A DNA stretch of 16,726 nt from Thaumasiovibrio sp043421945 (GCA_043421945.1 JBHOGO010000088.1:1-16726); one strand, 5' to 3'. Shown: positions 7,004 through 14,461, counted from the first letter of the stretch. Notes: generated from the sequence alone by a model not told the origin. Numbers and translations are program-made.

Positions 7004-7444
7004 TTTCTATACGTGCTAATCAATCATGCTGAGAGGCTAGTCATGGATTGTTAAAGTTTTACGACATTCAATATTTACTCTCAGCGAGTGATTAGTTTTG
7101 CACCACATCGTTAGCTGAGCTTGCGTAACGAGTGAAAATAAAGCGGTACCATGCGAAAACGCATCAATGTTGTTCAATGTTGTTGTGGATGTGGATGTTG
7201 CTTTATATCTACTCATTGAATACGAACAAACGGCTGAGGTAAATTCAGTGACGCTGTCACTCAACTGCGTCACGTATTTTGTAGTGGGAAGGTGTGACGA
7301 CCAGATAAACCATACAGTGCAAATTCACACTGCTGGTCAATCTGTGCTAGTCAATCCGTACTGGTGAGCGAGTACTGGGAAGTCTGTTGGCAGATATTCC
7401 ATGGATGGTGTAAACACGCTAAGGCAGCTGTTCCATAGTCGTTG
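7004..7444. other. Non-coding stretch between metallophosphoesterase and small lipoprotein
   Basis: No convincing gene is seen in these 441 bases. The two frames of 66 and 78 codons lack ribosome binding sites and contain low-complexity residues. The stretch holds a tandem pair of CAATGTTGTT (7165-7184) followed by two GTGGAT units, a short hairpin ATGCG-AAAA-CGCAT (7151-7164), and a 6-bp dyad AGTGAC-GCT-GTCACT (7247-7261). It presumably contains the metallophosphoesterase promoter, but no clear -35/-10 pair was identified. Confidence 0.5.
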
Positions 7445-7660
7445 CTAAGAGGGATAGACAGAATTCTGCGGGTCAATCCGCTGTTGATGTTTCTCAGCCA
7501 GCGACGAAGAAGGCACCTGTACTGTCGCATACGGTTTTTTTTGCCCCTTTCCCGGTTGCTGTTTCTTAGGTAACATTTTGCAACCGCTTAAAGACAACAC
7601 AAGTATACATGCAAATAAGGCTACCCAACCTTTGGCAGCCGATGAGAAGTGGATAAGCAT
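7445..7660 (-). CDS. Small lipoprotein, 71 residues, function unknown
   Basis: The protein starts with a short positively charged and hydrophobic segment and a clear lipobox LSGC (residues 24-27), so Cys27 would be lipidated after signal peptidase II cleavage. The residue after the cysteine is Lys, not Asp, which favours outer-membrane sorting. The mature part is only about 45 residues, rich in Lys, Gln and Pro (KMLPKKQQPGKGQKKPYATV), and likely disordered or peptidoglycan- or LPS-contacting. AGGG is about 8 bases upstream of the ATG. It lies downstream of galK on the same strand but beyond a strong terminator, so it is probably separately transcribed. I do not recognise a named family; it is not LptM-like. 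Confidence 0.68.
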   Translation of the reverse strand: MLIHFSSAAKGWVALFACILVLSLSGCKMLPKKQQPGKGQKKPYATVQVPSSSLAEKHQQRIDPQNSVYPS

Positions 7661-7787
7661 TCGAGTACCCTACATTTACTGAACATTAACTCAGCATAGC
7701 TGCCATATACAGAACAACAACCCAATAAGCTTACTCTGCGTGGAAAGCTCTTTCCTATTTTGCACATGTCAATTTCAGTTGATTGAT

Positions 7788-7823
7788 TTTAAAAAAAGCT
7801 TAAAGGTCATAACCTTCAAGCTT
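7788..7823 (-). terminator. Intrinsic terminator of the gal operon
   Basis: On the minus strand AAGCTT-G-AAGGT, a TATG loop and ACCTT-T-AAGCTT form an 11-bp stem with one mismatch (7823-7796), running directly into seven Ts followed by AAAA. It lies about 50 bases past the galK stop. Confidence 0.85.
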
Positions 7824-7873
7824 ACATGAGACCTTATTAAACAATACTAAGAAATGTAGGTGCACCCTACTGA

Positions 7874-9064
7874 TTATGCAGTGACAGCACTATATTGCTC
7901 AACAACGCCTGCACCCGGCATGGCCTTACAGACATAAATTGACTCTTTTAGACCCGTTTTGGCTTCATAAGCGGCTTCTACTGCTGATTTAACATCATCC
8001 ACCAACGCAGGTGGCATAAGAGCGACCACACAGCCACCAAAGCCACCACCGGTCATACGTACACCACCCTGATCACCAAGCAGTTCGCCAACGATTTCCA
8101 CAATGAAGTCGATTTCAGGCACCGTAATCTCAAAGTCATCACGCATGGACACATGAGACTGCGCCATTAATTCACCCATACGTTTCATATCACCCACTCT
8201 TAATGCAAGTGCAGCTTCTTCTGTACGTGCATTCTCTGTAATGATATGACGCGCACGCTTAGCAACCGTCGGTTCTAATTCTGCAGCACGTGCGTTAAAT
8301 TGTTCAATCGTCACGTCGCGCAATGCTTTTACGCCAAAGTTCCGCGCAGCTTCTTCACACTGCTCACGGCGGGTATTGTATTCACTATCAACAAGACCAC
8401 GCTTTTTATTTGAATTGATAATGACCACTGCCATCTCTTCTGACATTGATACTGCTTGTGTTTCCAAGGATCGGCAGTCAATTAAACGGGCATGATTCGC
8501 TTTCCCTTTCGCTGAGATTAGCTGGTCCATAATACCGCACTGACATCCGACAAATTCATTCTCTGCTTGCTGACCATTAAGAGCGACAACTTGTTGAGAA
8601 ATCGGTAAGTCATACAGCTCTTTAAAGGTTTGACCGATGACAACTTCCAGTGCCGCTGAAGAGCTTAGACCAGCTCCTTGTGGGACATTACCGCTCACAA
8701 CAATATCTGCACCACCAAACGTCAAACCACGCTCACGTAGGCACTTCACGACGCCTTTGACGTAATTGACCCACATGCATTCTTCATCAAACTGAATACT
8801 GCCTGTAGAATCGAATGTTTTGATTTCGTTACCGTAATCGACAGCAACAACACGTACCAAGTTGTCATCACGACGTGCCGCCGCCACCATGGCTTGATAA
8901 TCAATAGCACAAGGTAAAACAAAACCGTCATTGTAATCGGTATGTTCACCGATCAAATTCACTCGTCCTGGCGCTTGAACTACATGGCTTGCGTGATAGC
9001 CAAGTTCGTTTTTAAATACGTGGTTAACAGCATCAATCAATTGCTGTGATTTGGGATTTCTCAT
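7874..9064 (-). CDS. galK: Galactokinase
   Basis: GalK phosphorylates alpha-D-galactose with ATP to galactose-1-phosphate, the first committed step of the Leloir pathway, in the cytoplasm. The 396-residue protein shows the galactokinase signature GRVNLIGEHTDYNDG (33-47), the GHMP-kinase ATP-binding loop VPQGAGLSSSAALE (127-140), the catalytic aspartate in GIMDQL (Asp180), and the C-terminal GHMP motif RMTGGGFGG (336-344). The length is slightly over the roughly 382-386 of enterobacterial relatives, mainly at the ends. GGAG lies 8 bases before the ATG at 9064. It is the third gene of galE-galT-galK, 23 bases after galT. No galM follows, unlike E. coli; the operon ends in a strong terminator. 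Confidence 0.97.
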   Translation of the reverse strand: MRNPKSQQLIDAVNHVFKNELGYHASHVVQAPGRVNLIGEHTDYNDGFVLPCAIDYQAMVAAARRDDNLVRVVAVDYGNEIKTFDSTGSIQFDEECMWVNYVKGVVKCLRERGLTFGGADIVVSGNVPQGAGLSSSAALEVVIGQTFKELYDLPISQQVVALNGQQAENEFVGCQCGIMDQLISAKGKANHARLIDCRSLETQAVSMSEEMAVVIINSNKKRGLVDSEYNTRREQCEEAARNFGVKALRDVTIEQFNARAAELEPTVAKRARHIITENARTEEAALALRVGDMKRMGELMAQSHVSMRDDFEITVPEIDFIVEIVGELLGDQGGVRMTGGGFGGCVVALMPPALVDDVKSAVEAAYEAKTGLKESIYVCKAMPGAGVVEQYSAVTA

Positions 9065-9087
9065 TATCTGCTCCTGCTAACGTCTTA

Positions 9088-10149
9088 TTATTGTTCACGA
9101 AAGTGAATATCACTTAATGCACGTAGTTTGTCTGCGGCTTGCTCTGCAGTAAGGTCGCGTTGACTTTCCGCCAACATCTCATAGCCCACCATAAATTTAC
9201 GTACTGACGCTGAACGAAGTAGCGGTGGATAAAATAGCGCATGTAATTGCCAGTGCTCTGTTGAAGTATCGCCTTCATTAAAGAAGGGCGCATAGTGCCA
9301 CCCCATCGAATACGGAAATGAGCACTTGAACAAATTATCGTAACGGCTCGTGAGTTTCTTAATGGCTAGCGCTAAGTCATCACGCTGTTCATCACTCAGG
9401 TCATCCATACGGCGTACGTGTGTTTTTGGCATTAACATGGTTTCAAATGGCCACGCTGCCCAATAAGGAACAACGGCGATCCAGTGTTCTGTCTCCACCA
9501 CGGTACGGCTACCGTCTTCGATTTCTGCCTTGGCGTAATCCACTAATAAATTGCTACCGTTTTGCTGGTAGTAGGCTCGTAGGTTTTCATCTTTACGGGC
9601 AATTTCATTCGGTAGGAAGCTATTTGCCCAAATCTGCCCATGCGGATGGGGTTGAGAGCACCCCATAGTCGCACCTTTATTCTCAAAAGCTTGAACCCAA
9701 ACATACTCTTGCCCAAGCTCTTCTATCTGCTCATTCCAAGTATCGATCACCTGACGGATCTTCACCAATGGTAGCTCTGGCAGCGTTTTACTATGGTCAG
9801 GAGAAAAACAAATGACACGACTCAAACCACGTGCACTTTCACAACGAAACAGTGGGTTATCCGACGATGGCGCATCCGGTGTCGCTGGGGTCAACGCAGC
9901 ATGATCATTATTAAAGACATAAGTACCTTCATAATCAGGGTTCTTGTCACCTGATACACGCGTATTAGTTGGGCACAAGAAACAATCACTGTCATACGTG
10001 GTATCGTCAGCAACCTCAGGGAGTTCATCCGCTCCTTGCCAAGGGCGCTTGGCACGATGCGGTGAAACAAGAACATACTGCCCTGTTAATGGGTTATAGC
10101 GGCGATGCGGGTGATCGATGGGGTTAAATGACTCTTCTTTATACGACAT
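9088..10149 (-). CDS. galT: Galactose-1-phosphate uridylyltransferase
   Basis: GalT swaps UMP between UDP-glucose and galactose-1-phosphate, making UDP-galactose and glucose-1-phosphate. The 353-residue protein has the zinc ligands Cys56 and Cys59 (DCFLCP) and the active-site GCSQPHPHGQIWA (163-175), in which His170 is the expected uridylylated nucleophile. These correspond to Cys52, Cys55 and His166 of E. coli GalT with a constant offset of four. The ATG at 10149 follows a GAGA element. It lies in the middle of the gal operon, 82 bases after galE. That gap carries alternative hairpins that may set the ratio of galE to galT/galK expression. Confidence 0.97.
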   Translation of the reverse strand: MSYKEESFNPIDHPHRRYNPLTGQYVLVSPHRAKRPWQGADELPEVADDTTYDSDCFLCPTNTRVSGDKNPDYEGTYVFNNDHAALTPATPDAPSSDNPLFRCESARGLSRVICFSPDHSKTLPELPLVKIRQVIDTWNEQIEELGQEYVWVQAFENKGATMGCSQPHPHGQIWANSFLPNEIARKDENLRAYYQQNGSNLLVDYAKAEIEDGSRTVVETEHWIAVVPYWAAWPFETMLMPKTHVRRMDDLSDEQRDDLALAIKKLTSRYDNLFKCSFPYSMGWHYAPFFNEGDTSTEHWQLHALFYPPLLRSASVRKFMVGYEMLAESQRDLTAEQAADKLRALSDIHFREQ

Positions 10150-10187
10150 AATATTCTCAAAATTACTGGCTCTTGTTGAGCAAATCA

Positions 10188-10220
10188 GGGGGAAACCGAA
10201 GAGAATATCCCCCTTCGGTT
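10188..10220 (-). promoter_or_regulatory. Mutually exclusive hairpins in the galE-galT gap
   Basis: On the transcribed strand AACCGAAG (10220-10213) can pair with CTTCGGTT (10201-10194) as an 8-bp stem. The loop begins with GGGGA, which is complementary to the TCCCC(C) directly after the stem. Stem two, GGGGGA with TCCCCC, is therefore an alternative fold sharing these bases. With no linker bases between arms, both stems together (a pseudoknot) look sterically unlikely. No T-tract follows, so it is not an intrinsic terminator. Confidence 0.6.
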
Positions 10221-10231
10221 AAAACGTTGGC

Positions 10232-11242
10232 TTAGTAACCGTTTGGGTTCTTGGACTGCCAATGCCAGGTATCTTGTGCCATAGCTTTAACATCAAACTT
10301 GGCCTGCCAATCTAGCTCTCGAGCGGCTTTGGTTGTATCAGCCCAACATTCGGCAATATCACCAGGGCGGCGAGGACAGATCTTGTAAGCAACCTCTTTG
10401 TCGCAGGCTTGACTAAAGGCGTTGACCATCTCAATAACGCTACTTCCTTTCCCTGTTCCAAGATTGAAGGTATGAAGCCCGCTTTTTTGTCCAACGGCAT
10501 TGAGTGCAGCAATATGGCCATCAGCTAGATCCATGACATGGATATAATCACGAACACCAGTGCCATCTGGAGTCGGGTAGTCATCTCCAAAGACAGAGAG
10601 GAAGTCACGGCGACCGACAGCGACTTGTGCAATAAATGGCATTAAGTTATTAGGGATCCCCTGTGGATCCTCACCCATCGTGCCTGATGGATGTGCGCCG
10701 ACAGGGTTGAAGTAACGCAGCAAAGTGAGGCTCATTTCTGGCGTCGCATGTTGAATATCACGTAAGCACTCTTCCACAATGTACTTACTGCGCCCATAAG
10801 GGTTGGTCACCTTACCTGTTGGGGTGTTTTCAGTGATAGGCACCTCAGTAGGGTCACCGTACACCGTCGCTGATGAGCTAAACACAAGACATTTCACACC
10901 AGCGCGCTGCATCGCTTCAACAAGTCTCAAGGTACCGTGCACATTGTTGTCGTAATACATTAATGGCTTTTCAACTGACTCCCCAACCGCTTTGAGGCCA
11001 GCAAAATGGATCACCGACTCGATATCATGCTCGCTAAAAATCGTGTCTAGAATCTCCGCATCTCGAATATCACCTTGATAAAAAACGGGCGTGGAATCTG
11101 TTAACTGCTGAATACGTTCAAGCACCAAGGCTTTACTGTTACATAAGTTATCAAGAATGATGGGCTGCAAGCCTGCTTTTAGCATCTGCACACATGTGTG
11201 ACTGCCTATATACCCCATTCCTCCGGTGACCAATACCTTCAC
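10232..11242 (-). CDS. galE: UDP-glucose 4-epimerase
   Basis: GalE interconverts UDP-galactose and UDP-glucose using tightly bound NAD, closing the Leloir pathway and supplying UDP-galactose for surface polysaccharides. I place the start at the GTG at 11242 rather than the upstream ATG at 11275. AGGGAG (11254-11249) is 6 bases before the GTG, and the protein then begins MKVLVTGGMGYIGSH exactly as in E. coli. This gives 336 residues against 338 there. The NAD-binding GxxGxxG is at residues 7-13. With this start the catalytic Ser124, Tyr149 and Lys153 (SSSATVYG, NPYGRSK) have the E. coli numbers. It is the first gene of galE-galT-galK and is divergent from galR. Confidence 0.97.
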   Translation of the reverse strand: MKVLVTGGMGYIGSHTCVQMLKAGLQPIILDNLCNSKALVLERIQQLTDSTPVFYQGDIRDAEILDTIFSEHDIESVIHFAGLKAVGESVEKPLMYYDNNVHGTLRLVEAMQRAGVKCLVFSSSATVYGDPTEVPITENTPTGKVTNPYGRSKYIVEECLRDIQHATPEMSLTLLRYFNPVGAHPSGTMGEDPQGIPNNLMPFIAQVAVGRRDFLSVFGDDYPTPDGTGVRDYIHVMDLADGHIAALNAVGQKSGLHTFNLGTGKGSSVIEMVNAFSQACDKEVAYKICPRRPGDIAECWADTTKAARELDWQAKFDVKAMAQDTWHWQSKNPNGY

Positions 11243-11302
11243 GACGCTCTCCCTAATAGTGATTGCCAGCTTCATACGCTAAACACTGAGTAACTGATCC
11301 TT

Positions 11303-11311
11303 AGTTTATCA
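11303..11311 (-). promoter_or_regulatory. Predicted galE promoter, extended -10
   Basis: TGATAAACT on the minus strand is an extended -10 (TG-N-TAAACT) with no recognisable -35 seventeen bases upstream. The start would be near 11296. The arrangement resembles E. coli galP1, which also relies on an extended -10 and CRP. Confidence 0.5.
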
Positions 11312-11330
11312 ATCAAACTTAAGAACGATC

Positions 11331-11346
11331 CGTGATCCACACCACA
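11331..11346. promoter_or_regulatory. CRP-like site at the galE promoter
   Basis: On the minus strand TGTGG-N6-TCACG matches 8 of 10 core positions of the CRP consensus TGTGA-N6-TCACA. Its centre lies about 42 bases upstream of the predicted galE start, a class II activation position, and 18 bases from the proximal GalR box (19 in E. coli gal). Confidence 0.55.
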
Positions 11347-11348
11347 CA

Positions 11349-11364
11349 ATGTAAACGTTTCCAC
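11349..11364. promoter_or_regulatory. GalR operator O1 (proximal to galE)
   Basis: ATGTAAACGTTTCCAC matches the gal operator consensus GTGKAANCGNTTNCAC at 15 of 16 positions. The centre, 11356.5, is about -60.5 from the predicted galE start, the same position as the external operator OE of E. coli. Confidence 0.85.
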
Positions 11365-11434
11365 AGTAAAATTATGAATAAAACCCTAAATATAAGCAGA
11401 TTTTTGTTTTCCATTTACGATTAATGAAAATTTA

Positions 11435-11450
11435 GTGGAAACGTTATCAC
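11435..11450. promoter_or_regulatory. GalR operator O2 (distal)
   Basis: GTGGAAACGTTATCAC matches the gal operator consensus at 15 of 16 positions. It is centred 86 bases upstream of O1, close to eight helical turns, which would suit a repression loop. Confidence 0.85.
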
Positions 11451-11634
11451 AACGTCACAATAGCTAAGTGATACTGCTCGCAATAGCGTGTTTCCTGAGA
11501 AATATGTGGCTTTAGCAAGGGAGAAACGAAAATAACAATAGACCGATTTTGCGTAACGTCCTGAGCAACGGAACAAAAACAGATAAAATTCCCACTTAAA
11601 GGTCTATCGACATAACTGCACTCTCGACAAGACT

Positions 11635-11650
11635 GTGGTATCGTTTACAA
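11635..11650. promoter_or_regulatory. GalR-type operator O3 at the galR promoter
   Basis: GTGGTATCGTTTACAA matches the gal operator consensus at 14 of 16 positions. It overlaps a candidate galR -35 (TTTACA, 11644-11649) that pairs with TTTGAT (11667-11672) after a 17-base spacer, so galR is probably autorepressed. The start of galR is 85 bases downstream. Confidence 0.62.
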
Positions 11651-11734
11651 ACCACGTTAAGCTTTTTTTGATTGTTCGATTGAAGAGCTCCCCTTCGGCT
11701 AGTGAGTGATCTAGTCGCCATACAAAGGAATATC

Positions 11735-12742
11735 ATGGCTACGATAAAAGATGTTGCCAAGGCTGCGAATGTTTCGGTTGCTACTGTTTCTAGGGTGATG
11801 AATAAATCCCCGAAAGCGAGTAAAGCAGCAATTGATGCCGTTGAGTCGGCAATGAAAGCACTAGGATACCGTCCAAACGCAAACGCTCGAGCACTGGTCA
11901 GCCAATCAACGAAAACGCTAGGAATATTGGTTGGAGATGTTTCTGATCCCTTCTTTGGCTCAATGACAAAATCCATTGATAACATCGCACGCCAAAATGA
12001 TAAGCACTTACTTATCTGCAACGGTTATCACAATGCAGTACAAGAGAGAGAAGCAATTGAGCTATTAATTAATAATCGCTGTAAATCGCTGATCATTCAC
12101 TCTAAAGCACTCAGCAATGACGAATTAATCGCCTTTTCAAAAGAAGCCCCGGGAATGGTATTTATCAATCGCCATATCCCCGAAATCGCAGAGCGCTGTA
12201 TTTATCTCGATAACCAACACGGCGCTTATCTAGCTACTGAATATTTGATAAAGCACGGCCACCGAGCCATTGGCTTTTTAGCTTCAAATCAAGATATTGA
12301 AGATACACAACAGCGACTCGCTGGCTATCGTGCCGCTTTAGAGGCTAACGGCATCCCCATTTCGGAAAGTCTGATTGAAAGTGGCTCACCTGATGAGAAA
12401 GGGGGAGAAAGTGCGATGACATCCCTTTTATCTAAAGGCTTACCTATTACAGCAATTGCAGCCTACAACGACTATATGGCCGCAGGTGGAATGGCTGTAC
12501 TCGAAGAAAACCAATATAAACTCCCGGAGATGATGTCCGTTATTGGCTTCGATGATGGCTTAATTGCACGATATCTCACTCCAAAACTCACGACAATCCG
12601 CTACCCCATTCAAATCATGGCAGAAAAAGCGACGTTATTAGCCCTGAACTTGGCTGATGAAAACGTTAAGCCAGTAGACACCTTCCGTTTCTCTCCAACG
12701 CTAGTCAGACGTAATTCTGTCATTCAAACGACGCCAAGCTAA
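11735..12742 (+). CDS. galR: Galactose operon repressor GalR (LacI family)
   Basis: GalR represses galactose genes and releases DNA on binding galactose. The 335-residue protein starts MATIKDVAKAANVSVATVSR, a LacI-type helix-turn-helix nearly identical to E. coli GalR, followed by the hinge YRPNANARAL (residues 45-54). The sugar-binding core keeps many GalR-specific segments (LVGDVSDPFFG, GNGYHN-like CNGYHN, IGFDD, FSPTLVRR). The ATG at 11735 is chosen because AGGAA is 4 bases upstream and it matches the family start; a GTG at 11702 would add an unlikely leader. It is slightly shorter than E. coli GalR (343), having lost the tail. It lies divergent from galE, with three gal boxes in between; one covers its own likely promoter. 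Confidence 0.95.
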   Translation: MATIKDVAKAANVSVATVSRVMNKSPKASKAAIDAVESAMKALGYRPNANARALVSQSTKTLGILVGDVSDPFFGSMTKSIDNIARQNDKHLLICNGYHNAVQEREAIELLINNRCKSLIIHSKALSNDELIAFSKEAPGMVFINRHIPEIAERCIYLDNQHGAYLATEYLIKHGHRAIGFLASNQDIEDTQQRLAGYRAALEANGIPISESLIESGSPDEKGGESAMTSLLSKGLPITAIAAYNDYMAAGGMAVLEENQYKLPEMMSVIGFDDGLIARYLTPKLTTIRYPIQIMAEKATLLALNLADENVKPVDTFRFSPTLVRRNSVIQTTPS

Positions 12743-12745
12743 CAG

Positions 12746-12767
12746 CAAAGCCTGTCCACAGGCTTTG
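12746..12767. terminator. Hairpin directly after galR
   Basis: CAAAGCCTG (12746-12754) and CAGGCTTTG (12759-12767) form a perfect 9-bp stem with a TCCA loop, three bases past the galR stop. The stem ends in TTTG but no real T-run follows, so termination may be incomplete and some transcripts may reach the GH43 gene. Confidence 0.5.
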
Positions 12768-12927
12768 TAACATCAATGGTTGAGCAAACAGGTAAACGAA
12801 TTTCCGTTCAATATCTGTACTGAGCAACCATCGGTGAGTGCTCTCGCCAATATCATTTTCTCGCTGCTAGTGTAACCCTCTTCAAAAGAAAAGGATGTAT
12901 CTTCAATGATTTCGGAGATAAGTCTTA

Positions 12928-12974
12928 TTTGTGAAAAAACATAAACTCACTAGAAATAAACTAAATTTCACAAA
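12928..12974. promoter_or_regulatory. Inverted repeat upstream of the GH43 gene
   Basis: TTTGTGAAA (12928-12936) and TTTCACAAA (12966-12974) are perfect inverted copies 29 bases apart. A -10-like TATACT (12988-12993) follows without a good -35, as in activator-dependent promoters. The TGTGA halves resemble CRP half-sites, but the spacing is wrong for one CRP dimer. A carbohydrate-responsive regulator is possible. Confidence 0.35.
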
Positions 12975-13028
12975 GGCTGACTCTCGATATACTGAGCTTA
13001 AATAAGTGACTAAACGGATATAGTGAGC

Positions 13029-14096
13029 ATGACAACTCTAATCATTGAAGAGACAACCATTAGCGATGCAGAAGCAGTAACAGCACGCGATCTTAAACGT
13101 GCCAATAGCCTACAGCCTATCTCTGCGCCTCTTGTTACCCATATGTATACTGCTGACCCTTCTGCACATGTTTTTAATGGCAAAATCTACATTTATCCAT
13201 CACATGATGTTGAAACGGATCAGCCCTTAAATGATAACGGCGATCATTTTGACATGCGTGATTATCATGTTATCTCTCTCGACAGACCTTTTGGTAAAAT
13301 TACCGACCACGGTAATGCCCTTGATGTTAAAGATGTTGAGTGGGCAGAGCGCCAAATGTGGGCACCTGATGCAGCAGAAAAAGGGGGCAAGTATTACCTC
13401 TACTACCCTGCAAAGAACTACGACGGTATATTCCACATTGGGGTTGCTGTAGGAGATAAACCAGAAGGACCTTTCACGCCAGAAAAAGGGCATATTGAAG
13501 GGACATTCAGCATTGACCCTGCAGTATTCCAAGACGAAGATGACCAATACTACCTCTATTTCGGTGGACTTTGGGGCGGTCAGCTTCAGAACTGGCGCAA
13601 TGGCGAGTACGGTGAAGATGTTCACCCAGCAGACGATGAGCCAGCATTAAAACCACAAGTGGCTAAACTTGCAGATAACATGCTCGATTTAGCTGAGCCT
13701 GCTCGTGACATCATCATTATCGATGAAAACGGTGAAGAGCTAAAAGCTGCTGATGTCGATCGCCGCTATTTCGAAGGCCCGTGGATGCATAAACATGAAG
13801 GCACTTATTACTTCTCATACTCTACCGGTGAAACACATCGTATTGTCTATGCGACCAGTCAATCTCCTTACGGCCCATTTACTTATCAAGGGTGTATTCT
13901 AGAGCCTGTACTTGGTTGGACAACCCACCACTCTGTCGCAAAGTTTGAAGACAAATGGTACTTGTTCTACCACGATAGTTCACTGTCTGGTGGTCAAACG
14001 CACTTACGCAGTATCAAAATGACTGAGTTGATTCATGATAAAGACGGCAAAATTCAGACCATTAAGCCGTATTATAATCAACCTGAAAGTGAGTAA
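13029..14096 (+). CDS. Intracellular glycoside hydrolase, family GH43
   Basis: The roughly 355-residue protein is a five-bladed beta-propeller glycosidase of the GH43 type, an inverting family acting mostly on arabinosides and xylosides, with some galactan-active members. The three acidic residues are in place (numbering from a GTG two codons earlier, 13023): Asp45 in TADPSAHVFNGK, Asp165 in FSIDPAVF and Glu251 in YFEGPWMHK. An internal HHS (WTTHHSVAKF) fits the conserved active-site histidine. There is no signal peptide, so it would act on imported oligosaccharides in the cytoplasm. GTG 13023 has GGA 4 bases upstream, and ATG 13029 remains possible; I list the ATG. Placement beside galR suggests, but does not prove, a galactose-linked or plant/algal-oligosaccharide substrate. 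Confidence 0.85.
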   Translation: MTTLIIEETTISDAEAVTARDLKRANSLQPISAPLVTHMYTADPSAHVFNGKIYIYPSHDVETDQPLNDNGDHFDMRDYHVISLDRPFGKITDHGNALDVKDVEWAERQMWAPDAAEKGGKYYLYYPAKNYDGIFHIGVAVGDKPEGPFTPEKGHIEGTFSIDPAVFQDEDDQYYLYFGGLWGGQLQNWRNGEYGEDVHPADDEPALKPQVAKLADNMLDLAEPARDIIIIDENGEELKAADVDRRYFEGPWMHKHEGTYYFSYSTGETHRIVYATSQSPYGPFTYQGCILEPVLGWTTHHSVAKFEDKWYLFYHDSSLSGGQTHLRSIKMTELIHDKDGKIQTIKPYYNQPESE

Positions 14097-14150
14097 TTCT
14101 ACGTTAGAACGCATGAACGGGAATGAATAACACAGGGATTGAACTCAACT

Positions 14151-14195
14151 AAAAAAAAACCAGCAGTACCTATGTACTGCTGGGGTGTACTTTTT
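14151..14195. terminator. Bidirectional terminator after GH43
   Basis: CCAGCAGTAC (14160-14169) and GTACTGCTGG (14174-14183) form a perfect 10-bp stem with a CTAT loop. On the minus strand nine Ts follow at once; on the plus strand the T-run (TTTTT) comes 7 bases after the stem. It should stop minus-strand readthrough well and end GH43 transcripts at least partly. Confidence 0.8.
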
Positions 14196-14251
14196 ATTGA
14201 TGCTGCTGATAGTTATGCCTTAGGCTTGGTAAGGTTTTAGTATAGATCACA

Positions 14252-14283
14252 CTGTAGGCTTACGTATCTGTAGGCTTACGTAT
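14252..14283. repeat. 16-bp perfect tandem duplication
   Basis: CTGTAGGCTTACGTAT occurs twice head to tail with no mismatch. It lies between the two terminators and probably arose by slippage or recent duplication. Confidence 0.85.
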
Positions 14284-14431
14284 CCATAACCCATTTTTGG
14301 ACATTTCTGTGTCAATGAATTTGCTAATTTAGCTTTTGATAAATTATCAGGGGTATGGAAAACTTCTGTTCGAGTTGCCAGCTTTTCTAATCCACTACAA
14401 TTTGAAAGCTAATGTAAAATTAACTAAATTC

Positions 14432-14461
14432 AAAAAAAACTCACACCCGTTAAGGCGTGAG
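14432..14461 (-). terminator. Terminator of the 512-residue lipoprotein gene
   Basis: On the minus strand CTCACGCC (14461-14454) pairs with GGTGTGAG (14447-14440) as an 8-bp stem containing one G-T pair, with a 6-base loop, followed by eight Ts (14439-14432). It begins about 28 bases past the gene's stop. Confidence 0.85.

Noticed and set aside
7037..7367. Two opposed frames of 78 and 66 codons
   Set aside because: No ribosome binding sites, low-complexity residues from the CAATGTTGTT and GTGGAT repeats, and no recognisable motif.
10188..10220. H-type RNA pseudoknot in the galE-galT gap
   Set aside because: The arms are in pseudoknot order, but both linkers that must cross the stems are 0 bases long, so the two stems more likely form as alternatives.
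10232..11275. galE starting at the upstream ATG (347 residues)
   Set aside because: The GTG at 11242 has AGGGAG 6 bases upstream and gives the E. coli start and catalytic numbering; the ATG would add 11 unrelated residues.
11445..11460. Second CRP site next to O2
   Set aside because: TGTGA occurs twice as a direct repeat here, not as the required inverted pair.
12788..12806. Gal box upstream of the GH43 gene (GGTAAACGAATTTCCG)
   Set aside because: Only about 11 of 16 positions match the operator consensus, well below the three sites at galE/galR.
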